Source: Unio delphinus
Taxonomy: Eukaryota > Mollusca > Bivalvia > Unionida > Unionidae
Direction of reading: 5' to 3'
DNA length: 64,000 nucleotides
Assembly: GCA_029339505.1 (NCBI GenBank)
Contig: JAQISU010000081.1
Span: forward strand, 17,584,001-17,648,000
The notes below the pieces were generated by a model that saw nothing but the letters and a program-made list of their open reading frames with translations, searched no databases and was not told the DNA's origin. Every line of letters begins with the position of its first letter. The first letter of the stretch is position 1. Positions 54,863-64,000 of the stretch are shown piece by piece. The position numbers were made by a program, and so were the translations under genes.

Positions 54863-54997
54863 TGAGCATGATTAAAACAATTATTGGAACTTCAAAAAAT
54901 TTGCCCACATTTTTCTTGTATTCAAGCCAGTCATACACAGCCATTTTTGGGGATGCAAAATGACATGTTGCTTGATAAAGGTTCATTTTTTTTACAG

Positions 54998-55222
54998 TAA
55001 CTTGGATTATGACTATGAAAAATTGGACATGTATGTAAGACAGGTAATTGCTTAATGTAGGTGATATTTAAGACATGCTTGACTGTATGCTTATGAAGTA
55101 AAATGCTTAACAGCAATGATTTTAAGTTTTTCCTAAATATCTCATGTTGTTAATTTCAGGAAGACCTAGCTGAAGAAGATGAAGACATGATGGAGATGAA
55201 AAACTCTGCATTTGAACCTTAA
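54998..55222 (+). CDS. candidate alternative terminal exons (acidic cytosolic-type tail)
   Basis: Two exon-like blocks. 54998-55043 has acceptor ttcattttttttacag and donor AGACAG/gtaatt. 55160-55222 has acceptor gttaatttcag and ends at the stop TAA 55220. Joined, the single open frame encodes NLDYDYEKLDMYVRQ and then EDLAEEDEDMMEMKNSAFEP. A YEKL segment (YxxL-type sorting motif) and an acidic cluster would suit the cytosolic tail of a membrane protein. The first block needs an upstream exon ending two bases into a codon. MFSD11 exons 5, 6 and 10 end that way but exon 13 shows no such donor, so the link to MFSD11 is unresolved. It could also be the end of another transcript. Confidence 0.4.
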
Positions 55223-55289
55223 CAATTGTTGGAATGTGATTCACCAGTGTTTACTTTGAAAAAGCATTTTAATGTATACATATAAATAT
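55223..55289. other. 3' flank of the candidate tail exon
   Basis: Short AT-rich stretch with 'tataaatatg'; no clear AATAAA. Confidence 0.3.
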
Positions 55290-55490
55290 GTTGTGAAAGA
55301 CTGTACATAATATCATACACAGTACACAGTGTCATACGAAGTAAACAATATAATACAGTACACAATATCATGTACTGTACACTGTGTCATACTAAGTAAA
55401 CAATATAATGCAGTACACAATATCATTTACAGTACACTGTGTCATACTAAGTAGACAATATAATACAGTACACAATTTCATTTACAGATG
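55290..55490. repeat. 63-bp tandem repeat with internal dyad, three units
   Basis: Unit includes 'cagtacacaatatcat', 'tacagtacactgtgtcatac' and 'aagtaaacaatataat'. 'gtacac/gtgtac' pairs give local symmetry. Confidence 0.8.
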
Positions 55491-55904
55491 ATACTTGATT
55501 TACACCAAAGGTTTATTCCTGATGTTAAATTTTAAATTAATGTAATTGCATGCATGTGAGGTGCGTGCGAGCCTTAGCACAATGCACCAGTAATGGTATA
55601 AAAAATGAGTGCAATAGTGCAAATTGAATGTTATATCTTCATGATAAATAGTACTAAAAAGAAAGTACATCATCAATTTGGTGTAAATTGAGCATAACCT
55701 GTAGAGCATATACATGTGATAACTGTAAATTACCTATATTTCATTTTTTACAGTATGTGAAGTTGCACCAACTTGCAGAACATTTCATGTGCTCCTAAAG
55801 ATTATATTGCATTATCACAAAATATTTGACTTTGCATCAAAAACTTTTCATGAAATCACATGAGTTTATACAAAGGTAAATCAAATTAATTTACCGAAAG
55901 ATTA

Positions 55905-56000
55905 ACCACATAAATTTACACAAAGAATGATTGCATAAATTACACAAAGAATGATTGCATAAATTACACAAAGAATGATTACATAAATTATCACAAAGAT
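55905..56000. repeat. 24-25-bp tandem repeat, four units
   Basis: Unit 'aaattacacaaagaatgatt' plus 'gcat', with small variations at both ends of the array. Confidence 0.85.
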
Positions 56001-56219
56001 GGATCACATGAGATGATTTACAAAAAATCAACAGAGATTCCTGTAAATTCCTGGAAAGAATTGAAAAAATATCTTAGGGTTATCCCAGGTGTCTGATTTT
56101 GATCTACATAAAAAGTCTTTCTATCACAGGATTTATGTAAAATTAATGGCTGATAAATAGAAGTTTGTTGAATGAGATAAGAGTGTTTGTACCTTAATTC
56201 AGTCACATAGATTATTTCG

Positions 56220-56535
56220 GTTTCACAGTTCATTTGGGGTCATGGGTTCTTCAGAGTTAGTGATTAGTTTGATGCAGTTATGCGGTTCATTAGGGGACTG
56301 TTCTTCAAAGAATATTAAGTTAATGATCAGTTACATACAATTTCATAGTTCATTAAGACATGGGTTCTACACATCAAGTTAGTTATTAGCTGGATAGAGT
56401 TTTGCAGTTAATTAGGGAACTGTGCTCTTCAAAGATTATTAAGTTAATGATCAGTTAGATACAATTTCATAGTTCATTATTGAATTGGTTCTTCAACATG
56501 TATCAAGTTAATAGTCAGTATAATACAGTTTCATT
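56220..56535. repeat. imperfect tandem repeat of about 60-120 bp
   Basis: Phrases 'cagttcattagggga', 'gttcttcaaag.atattaag', 'ttaatgatcagtta.atacaa' and 'tttcatagttcatta' alternate three times. Confidence 0.65.
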
Positions 56536-56904
56536 AGTGTAAATTTGAAGCACTTTATTTTGTGTTTTGTGGTTAACATCTTCCTAAATAGTGCTGATGT
56601 AAGAATTTGTACAGGTGTATAATATGAAGATCCTAGAATCTTAATTTCAGAGGTAAATTAGGGATATGCACAAATATTGATATCTTTTCATACAGTTTCA
56701 TATATCTCCTTCATTTATGATCTATTCATATTCCATACCGCTACCTTCAGTCTGCGTACTGTGCATGCTTTGAATCTACGATGCCCGAGTTTTACAATAT
56801 TCTCTATGGGATGTTGTTTGAGATACAATTTTTCACTAACCTGGTAGAAAGTGTAGTGATTGGTTTCTTATTGTTGGTTTCAATGGTACTTTTTAACAAA
56901 TTGT
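56536..56904. other. downstream region, nothing recognised
   Basis: No coding signal or repeat noted. Confidence 0.35.
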
Positions 56905-57137
56905 TAACTACCATATGTACTTCTATATAAGAGGAGTCCAGATACACACATAACAGACCCAGATTGCTGTTGCATGAGCTGACATATGGGTTTGTGCAGT
57001 TTGTTAGGAAAAATCAGTAGAATAAACAACATAACACCTTGATCTGCCGATGCAGTATGCTATGGCAGATCAAGATCTTTATTGTTTGCAGTTTGACTTG
57101 ACTTATCAAGGAGTATATATATGGTATATCTTGGCAG
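56905..57137. repeat. dispersed palindromic repeat family, copy 3
   Basis: Ends 'accatatgtacttctatata' and 'gagtatatatatggtatat' are inverted. The interior 'ccttgatctgccgatgcagt' and 'atggcagatcaagatcttt' form a dyad shared with 21296-21472 and 22718-22937. Confidence 0.6.
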
Positions 57138-57667
57138 GATAATGGGAGCTAAGCATCTTTCTCAAGGACTATGATGCAGCTGACCTGGGCTGCTCTGACC
57201 TGGTATTCTCTTATGATTCTGGTAATGTATTGCAACTTCTTGAAAGTTTAATGCACTTAGTCATTTTTGGAAGCCCTTAACTCCCATGGTTAGAATTTCG
57301 AAAGTCCCATACCTCAAACTTTTGCAGGGTACCTCAAGACTTGTGTGCAAATTTGTTAAAGTATTAGTCATCATTTGTTCTTTGATTAAAGTCTGTTAAG
57401 AATTACACCTTATTGGATTACATGTATTGAATGTAAAAAGGATGTCATTACATTTTTGATTACTTAAAAGCATTGTATAGTTGATTAGTCTGTTAATTCA
57501 AGACCAGAAAATGAGATACTTATAAATTACCCCATTCAGTATTATATCCATAAATATTCTTAAATGTGGAGTGCAGTATTTTTCAGGGGGAAAAATGAGT
57601 TCATATTTTCCCATACAAATGCAGTAACGTTTTTATTATATACTCATTTTGTTTTACTACCTTGTGC
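57138..57667. other. downstream region, nothing recognised
   Basis: No coding signal. Borders the TTAA target of the next element. Confidence 0.35.
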
Positions 57668-57671
57668 TTAA

Positions 57672-58282
57672 CACATTAACCCCTGGAGGTTTTTGCTGTT
57701 TTCGCATGAAATGCGAGTAGGAAACACATTTTGGGGACTATTTCGGAATACATCGTAATACATCGATTTCCAATCAATAATCCGTTAGACAAATGGTTGC
57801 TAATGATACAGGAAATGTTTTTCATTGGTTAGTTTGCTGGCGCATGAACAGAAGGGCAAAAATCGGACTCCTTTTTTTTTTTTTTGTTTAACGGACCCAT
57901 AATTTTCGTATGTAGAAGACTCTTTATTCAAAATGTCCACCTTATTCTACTTTTTGCAAAGGTTCACCTGTCTGTGTGCGTCTCAGACCGGTCTTCCGTA
58001 AATCTGAGGTCATAAAGTCTAAAATCTGGACACAAATTCGGAATCCGACCATGGGCGATTTTTGGATGAAAAAAAAACGGGTCCAAAAACTTCGGTTTTT
58101 CCCTCTGTATTTTGTAATGCAATTAAAATGTCCAGATTACTTGCTATCATTGTAAAGCTACATCTGTCTACTTTTCAATGATACCACCCACTTTAGTTTA
58201 TCATGTATGACCTTGATGCTACAGACCATGGAAGTAGGCTACTACCTCATACCCCGTAAAGTCGTCGCTAGGGGTTAATGTG
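57672..58282. mobile_element. piggyBac-like non-autonomous element (611 bp) in TTAA
   Basis: TTAA at 57668-57671 and 58283-58286. The left end is CACATTAACCCCTGGAGG; read inwards from 58282 the right end is CACATTAACCCCTAGCGACG, so the terminal inverted repeat is 13 bp perfect. TTAA target duplication is the hallmark of piggyBac transposition. The interior is richer in G+C and CpG than its surroundings and has no transposase frame. Confidence 0.85.
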
Positions 58283-58289
58283 TTAATAA

Positions 58290-58889
58290 TAACACAAATT
58301 ACAAGAAACAATGTATGTGAATTTATGCTTTATTCCAATAAAAATTTCACAACCATAGATTGATCAGTTCACAATAACAGTATCTTCATGTGCACCCAGC
58401 TCAGCGAAGTGACCTTTTAACTTAATGGTTTACCACACACTTACTCATTTAAAAAAGAAAACCCCTTTTGGTCTATGTAAAATTTAAATTGAAAGTAATA
58501 TTATGAATGACTGCACTGTTGATCAAAGTTTTCAGTTGGTCTGGAATGGAGGGATTTAGTTTTTCTTTTTATCTACTTCTGGATGTTTTCCATAGGATGT
58601 ACATGTGACTTGACAACAAGCTTTATAATTCTTTCTGTTCTGCTGTTAATTGTTTGGTATTGTAAATTGAAAAAATATGAAAGTCTTAAAATTTAAATTC
58701 TCAAGAAGATGCTGCGTTAACATAGTTTTTTAGTGAACAACAAATTCTTTTTCTTTTGGAGTGCAGTAAATTCTCCATTGGAATGTGATTTCGGTTTCAA
58801 ATGTAGCCTGGATTATAGTCCTACATATTACAGTACATTTCTGTGCTGTGGATCAGTTTTTGGAAACTATGTAATTCTTATTAGCAGAA
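58290..58889. other. downstream region, possible poly(A) site only
   Basis: AATAAA within 'ttccaataaaaatttc' (58334). No reading frame of interest. Confidence 0.3.
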
Positions 58890-59283
58890 ATTGCCTAAAA
58901 ATTAAATTTTGAGGAGATTCAAGATTCAGAAAGGCAAGAAGATTTATTCTCATTGTTATCACCAGTTATAGATGACATATTTTTATGCCCTGTCCCTTGC
59001 TTAATCTTTGTCGGAGGGACCCTAGCTTTCGGCAGGGTTGTCACAGTAGTCTTCCTTACTGAAAAGTTGGTGATTCTCCCATGGACTTCTGCCCTTTCTG
59101 TTGCTCTTTTATCAGAGATTCCAGTTGATTAACCCGCATTAGTTGTGGATAATACCTGCCATTTGTAATACTTTTTCCAGTAAAATTATATATTTTTAAT
59201 TTATTTAATAAATCAAAAGCTCTAACATCAGTTTGATCACAATAGAAAGTAGTTCCAATCAGTTTAAGGCACATGTTGTACAC
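58890..59283 (-). pseudogene. tyrosine-recombinase-like relic (Crypton/DUF3504-type)
   Basis: Reading down from 59283 an open frame of 75 codons contains TDVRAFDLLNKLKIYNFTGK, YYPQLMRVNQLESLI and KEQQKG. A shifted frame at 59076-58968 reads RITNFSVRKTTVTTLPKARV, PPTKIKQGTGHKNMSS. The spacing R-x-T-N-(H)-S-x-R-K-T...G-V-P-P-T-x-I-x-Q-x-T-G-H-K-N matches the catalytic HxxR...GH part of tyrosine recombinases of the DUF3504/Crypton-derived group. The histidine is replaced by phenylalanine and a frameshift splits the gene, so it is inactive. Family assignment rests on that motif alone. Confidence 0.5.
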
Positions 59284-59289
59284 ATGCGT

Positions 59290-61283
59290 GCAGTATGCAG
59301 TTGTTCAGTATCATACAATACTGCATGATTCTGACAATGTAATGTTAATGGAGACAAAATCAGGTTTAAACCCTTATAAACTTTGGTCAGCAAGTATTAA
59401 AATAAATAACAAACTCCTATTCAAAAATAATTTATCTCCTGCACTGAAAACTACTGGCTTCAAGCTGCCAAATAGGCAGCAATTTTGAATGGTGGTTTAA
59501 TTATTGCAGAACACACTGACATATTTGTGATAAATTAAATGTACTTAATCATGTTTTCAATTGCATGTAGTGCCAGAAAGATATTTCTTGTACTTTATGT
59601 GTCTGTAATAACCATCATCAGTTGGTTTGTTGATATATTGGTTTTGATAATGGTGCTAATTTAGATGTCTTTCTACTTGATATGCACTTTAAATACTTCC
59701 ACAAACAAAACCAGTTACTATTATTTTTTTTTTAATTTCAGTAAATACAGTAACAGAAATTAATCACTTTACTGCTTAATCTGCAATGCATTGTTAACTT
59801 AATTATGTTATGCGATTTGTAAATCGTTTGCACTGAGAGTACCATGTCGAAACAATTGCTTAGAATTACCTATTAAATTAATTTGTTCATTTCAAAATGT
59901 TATCATATTCTTAGATGCAAATGTTTCTTTGGTAGTGATAATTTCACAAACATTCACTGAAAGCTGGTCAGGTTATAACATTTTATATTTTTACATTTTA
60001 ATAAAAAAATATTAAGTTGTCTAATCATAAGTGAGCCATGCTGCCTCAGAGTTAGAAACGTTTTTGCACTACAGATGTTATTATGTAATGATGCATGCAT
60101 TGTTCTGCGTGAGGTTGGTTAGTAGTTTATTGGATTTTTATTATTTAAAAGTGATTTATATAGACAGATGGATGAAGCTTGGTGAATTTGTATTCTTTAA
60201 CGACTTCACAATAAAGCAGCTAAAAGAGTTCCAGTGCAGATTTTGTTTAAATATTCATGTTCAAAATCTGTTTGATTGTTCCAGACTTTGTTGGTGTTTT
60301 TTGTAATGCTTTATTTTTGTTTTTAATTGCATACACTACCAACTTGGGCATTCATGGATTATAGATGCTTGTAATATTGGAACAGCATGCTTTCTTCGTT
60401 ATGTATGGTAAGCCAGGAAGGTGCGTTTTTGTATGAAGAGGTGATCAGTCATAAGACCTTTGTTGGTAAGAGAGAAAACACAGCTAATAAAAATTATTTA
60501 GGATTAACTTGGAAGTAATCTGAATAGAATAAAACTGTTCATGTCTTGAGACAATATAGATGCACTTTTCATTATAGAACAATAGAAGAAAGCTATTTAG
60601 GTTCCTATCTCATTGAGCAAGTCCTCTGTTGGTAGTGTGAGTATTAATGAAAGAACAAATGTTTGAAAATTTTTAATGTTTTGAAAAATTTTATGTTTTG
60701 AAAATCTTATTATTTGTTGCTATATCCTGAATACTTTATAACCATGTACTTTAGGTACGATTAAATACATTTGTATATATAAAATATTATTTTAATCCTC
60801 AAGAATTTTCAAAAGTTTACTGTATATAATCAACATACTAAATGCTTAATCTTAGATGTGCAATATTTTTCAGCTTAAATATTTTTAGCATGCTCATTGG
60901 TGTGGATTTTTAATTATGCTTATTGCAGACAAAATTAATTTTTGGGCTTCTATTAGAGTAGCTGATTGAAGTTTTTCTATTAAAAAAAATAATTTTTAAT
61001 ATTTTTAACTTAGTACACTACTGCTTATGGAGATGAGTGTGATGTATGATTGCTAACAGTAAATTGTTACCAAAAGATTTTTTCCCCAAGTCATGGGTGG
61101 GATTCAAACCCATTTCTCTACAACAATTTGAACTAGCATTGTGATGTCAAATGTCATTATCAATTTTGCCACAGAACACCATTCTACTAAAATAAGTTTG
61201 TTCAATTGATGCTGGCCAAGTTGCAGCTATTACAGATTTATGAGATTTTATTTTGTTTAATTCTCAAGTGTTGTGTTATAAGC
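59290..61283. other. downstream region, nothing recognised
   Basis: Long AT-rich stretch. Open frames at 59273-59488 and 60031-60306 show no motif or splice sites. Confidence 0.4.
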
Positions 61284-61675
61284 TTGCCATAGCCAGTGAG
61301 TGTAATACAGTTTTGTATTGATTAAGATGCGTGCATGCATTTTCCCTGTTGAGTGTGATAGTTCTATATTGATCAAGATGCGTGCATGCATTTTCCCTGT
61401 TGAGTGTAATACAGTTCTATATTGATTAAGATGCGTGAATGCATTTTCCCTGTTGAGTGTAATACAGTTCTATATTGATTAAGATGCGTGAATGCATTTT
61501 CCCTGTTGAGTGTAATACAGTTCAATATTGATCAAGATGCGTGAATGCATTTTCCCTGTCGAGTGTAATACAGTTCTATATTGATTAAGATGCATGCATG
61601 CATTTTCTCTGCTGAGTGTAATAGAGTTTTCTATCGATTAAGATTCGTGCATGCATTTTCCCGGTTCGTTTAATG
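61284..61675. repeat. 53-bp minisatellite, about seven units
   Basis: Unit 'gagtgtaatacagttctata' plus 'ttgattaagatgcgtgaatg' plus 'cattttccctgtt'. The inner units are nearly identical; the outermost are degraded. Confidence 0.92.
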
Positions 61676-62662
61676 AATAATAGTAATTTACTACATTGAT
61701 ATTAAACAGTAATTTGTTGGGAACAAGCATTAATGACATCTTCAGATCCCATTTTTCTTTATCAGAATTTGTCATTTTATTTTATAACCAAGGCAGCAAT
61801 CATGGAATTAAGTTTTTCATAACTAAAATTCCTACTTTTCTTTCACCAAGTATAAATTTACTCACGTGTTTTGGAACCTGGATTAGTGAAATCATGAACC
61901 TGCACTGCAATCTTAACTCTATATCAGATCAGTAAAATCCAAATTTATATGTACATATAGTTTCACTATTAGACATAAGTGCTTAAAATTCCACAAAATT
62001 TTCAATCAATCCATTGTGTGGTTTTTCAAAAAAGAATCTTATGAAGGAAATTTTTTATATGACATAGAGCATTCTTTTGAGGAGGTCAGTTAAATTAATT
62101 TTCCTAATACTCTTGTAGGAAAAAGTATGACTATTTGGTGCAAATCCATTAATAAAGATGTACCCAATACATTTTAGAAGCATTTAATAAATTTTTGGAA
62201 ACAAATATTGTTACAATTGAAGTACATGAATATGATTTTTATTTTATTTTTAAATTAAGCATCATATCCATTGGTTCTCAATTTAAGAGATTATTCATTT
62301 CTTAATGAAAAAATGTGATGTTTGAATCCTGCCCATACAGAGACATCTTATGCTGTGATGCATCTTGGCAATATGAATTATTCTCATTGTCTATTTTTGA
62401 CCACGATATTGTAAAAAAAATAACTATATTAACTCCTTGAATGTGGATGTTCATCTTTTTTTATACATGTTTAATAAATTTACAACTTAATTATCATTAT
62501 ATTTTAGTATTGCAAATGTTTGTGATTGACTTTAGATCTTTCCTCACTTTCCATACATCAAATGATATACAAGAAAATTTTAATTTGAATATTAACAAGG
62601 TAAATAGATAGTATCCTTTCAATATCTACCAAGAACTTTGTATTGTCTGTTTATTATTCCAG
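61676..62662. other. downstream region, nothing recognised
   Basis: Contains a 79-codon plus frame (61696-61935) without motif. Otherwise AT-rich non-coding sequence leading to a good acceptor at 62662. Confidence 0.35.
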
Positions 62663-62793
62663 GTAAATTAGTTGGAAAAGTGGAACATATTGGTCACATT
62701 TATCATTGTATCAGAGATGGCATTGTCACTGTCAAGGGTTTTGTTGCAACTGACCATCAGAAATACAACTACCATGTCCTGCTTTTCAACTGA
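62663..62793 (+). CDS. candidate orphan terminal exon, unknown product
   Basis: Preceded by a good acceptor (tctgtttattattccag). With two bases completing an upstream codon, the only open frame reads KLVGKVEHIGHIYHCIRDGI, VTVKGFVATDHQKYNY, HVLLFN, then TGA at 62791. The other two frames close at the first codons. AATAAA follows at 62946. Composition is less AT-biased than the flanks and the peptide looks like a folded beta-rich segment, but I do not recognise the family. No upstream exons were identified, so it may also be a relic. Confidence 0.35.
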
Positions 62794-62945
62794 TTTTTGT
62801 TTTAAAATGTTCTAATTAAACTAAACTATTTACTTTTGTAATAATAATATATACTTCAGCTGATCAATGATTACAAAATTAAACTTATCATCAGTCTCAT
62901 TTGTTGCTTTAAGTTAAATGCTGTTCTAGAACAACAATGTATTGG

Positions 62946-62951
62946 AATAAA
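62946..62951 (+). terminator. possible poly(A) signal AATAAA
   Basis: AATAAA about 150 bp after the stop of the candidate terminal exon. AATAAA is common in AT-rich DNA, so it is weak support. Confidence 0.3.
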
Positions 62952-63453
62952 GATAGCTTGGACACCACTAATGACTAATAGTGATCTGTTTATGAAAGTG
63001 TACAACAAGACTGTATGGTACAGTGATTCTCTAACTTAGGCACTGTTCATGTAAGTGTACCACAAGACTGTGGTACAATATCTAATTCTGAAGTACGGCT
63101 GTTACAGTCAAATGTGTTACTAATAACTGTTACTGTCAAATGTATTAATTATTCAGAACTGTTACGATAGAAAAGTAGTTTTTTTTTTATATAAACCATA
63201 TTGTCTGATAAATGAACTTTTCAAAAGTCATGAAATCTGCACACAAAAAAGTCTAAAGTGATAAAGAGATGTACAGTAATTTGATTAATGAGGATAATCT
63301 TGATTGGTTCTCAGTCCATGTTCAGCAGTAGTATATAATAATGCCAGCAGCATTGGAAATGTGCTAATCATGTATAGTCTTTAGTAGAACAGTAATAAAT
63401 AACTAAAAATAATTAAAATATAATCAGTTACTCAATCCATAGAATACTTCAGT

Positions 63454-64000
63454 AATAATAATAATGACTTTTTCTTTTGCACATTGCGGCTAGTCTTTCG
63501 AAGCTCTAAGCGCTTTACACCATTTATAATGATACGACTACACTACAGAAAAACAAATAACAAAAACAATGAAATTGGAAAATATAAAAACATGCCACAT
63601 CACTTGGCCCTGGTATGGAAAAGAATGTTGTCCATATAACTTCATTTTCACAGTGGGAACAATGAGTATACGATTGTCAGAAGAAGAGCGTTAAGTATCT
63701 AGCTGGTATATACACATTGGTGAGGCTGGATAGGTATGTTGGACTGGAGTCTGTCAGTGAAACATAGCACAGAGAACAAATTTTGTGTTTGATTCTGTAT
63801 CGAATTGATTGCCAGTGGAGGTTACAGAGCAGCAGGGAGGTGTGCTGTGATCAAGGTACTCTAATGATGATCCATGCAGCTATGTTTTGAACGTTTTGAA
63901 GTTTCTGGAGTAAATATTGTGACAAACCAGACAGAATTGAGAAACCAGACAGAATTGAGTTACAATAGTCCAATCTTGAATGTACTAATGAACACACATG
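63454..64000 (-). mobile_element. CR1/L2-like LINE 3' end, second copy, running off the window
   Basis: Matches 30500-31080 in order ('gaagctctaagcgctttaca', 'cacagtgggaacaatgagta', 'tacgattgtcagaagaagag', 'acagaattgag'). The (AAT)n tail is short (63454-63466). About 110 bp present in the first copy ('aggtctctaagtttgtccct' onward) are missing here, 36 bp are extra at 63691, and a 20-bp phrase ('aaaccagacagaattgag') is duplicated at 63925-63960. Confidence 0.85.

Noticed and set aside
54741..54986. Leu-Ser and Arg-Glu repeat frames
   Set aside because: (GT)n(GA)n microsatellite.

Overview
This is eukaryotic, AT-rich, repeat-laden DNA from an invertebrate animal. There are no operons or bacterial signals. 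The mix of tRNA-derived SINEs, RTE- and CR1/L2-like LINEs, pogo/Tigger-type, hAT-like and piggyBac-like DNA transposons, and many minisatellites inside long introns fits a marine lophotrochozoan, most likely a mollusc. That taxonomic call is inference.

Two protein-coding genes are supported. (1) On the + strand, a complete 13-exon gene for an UNC93-like transporter of the MFSD11 type runs from the ATG at 15787 to the TGA at 54538. All 13 exons join in phase with GT/AG borders and give 1,326 nt, or 441 residues plus stop (human MFSD11 is about 449). (2) On the - strand, the first coding exon of EIF3B (6951 down to 6804) carries the conserved acidic SDPEDFVDD segment; the rest lies beyond the left edge or was not found. 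Two weaker coding signals are reported: a pair of well-bordered exons (54998-55043, 55160-55222) encoding an acidic tail just after MFSD11, and an orphan terminal exon at 62663-62793.

Layout. 1-6500: pogo-like relics, a zinc-knuckle relic, a local duplication and a 790-bp hAT-like foldback element with an 8-bp target duplication. 6800-7060: EIF3B exon 1 and its promoter. 7.1-15.6 kb: intergenic, with a CT/CA microsatellite, two broken RTE-like LINEs (8602-10500, 14009-15547) and a decayed minus-strand reading frame. 15.8-54.5 kb: MFSD11, with introns up to 7.7 kb filled by a Tigger element, two elements with CCRTATTTTCC ends, seven copies of one tRNA-SINE, further copies of a second SINE, two large pogo-like elements (28708-31437, 44055-48142) that carry nested insertions, and several tandem arrays. 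54.5-64 kb: downstream region with the two weak coding signals, a piggyBac-like TTAA element (57672-58282), a tyrosine-recombinase-like relic, a 53-bp array and a second CR1/L2-like LINE end running off the window.

No functional gene cluster or new multi-gene system is visible. The most informative structures are the nested transposons. Comparing the two large pogo-like copies gives an unoccupied site for a LINE insertion and a possible excision footprint. The unexplained alternative tail of MFSD11 is the other point worth following.
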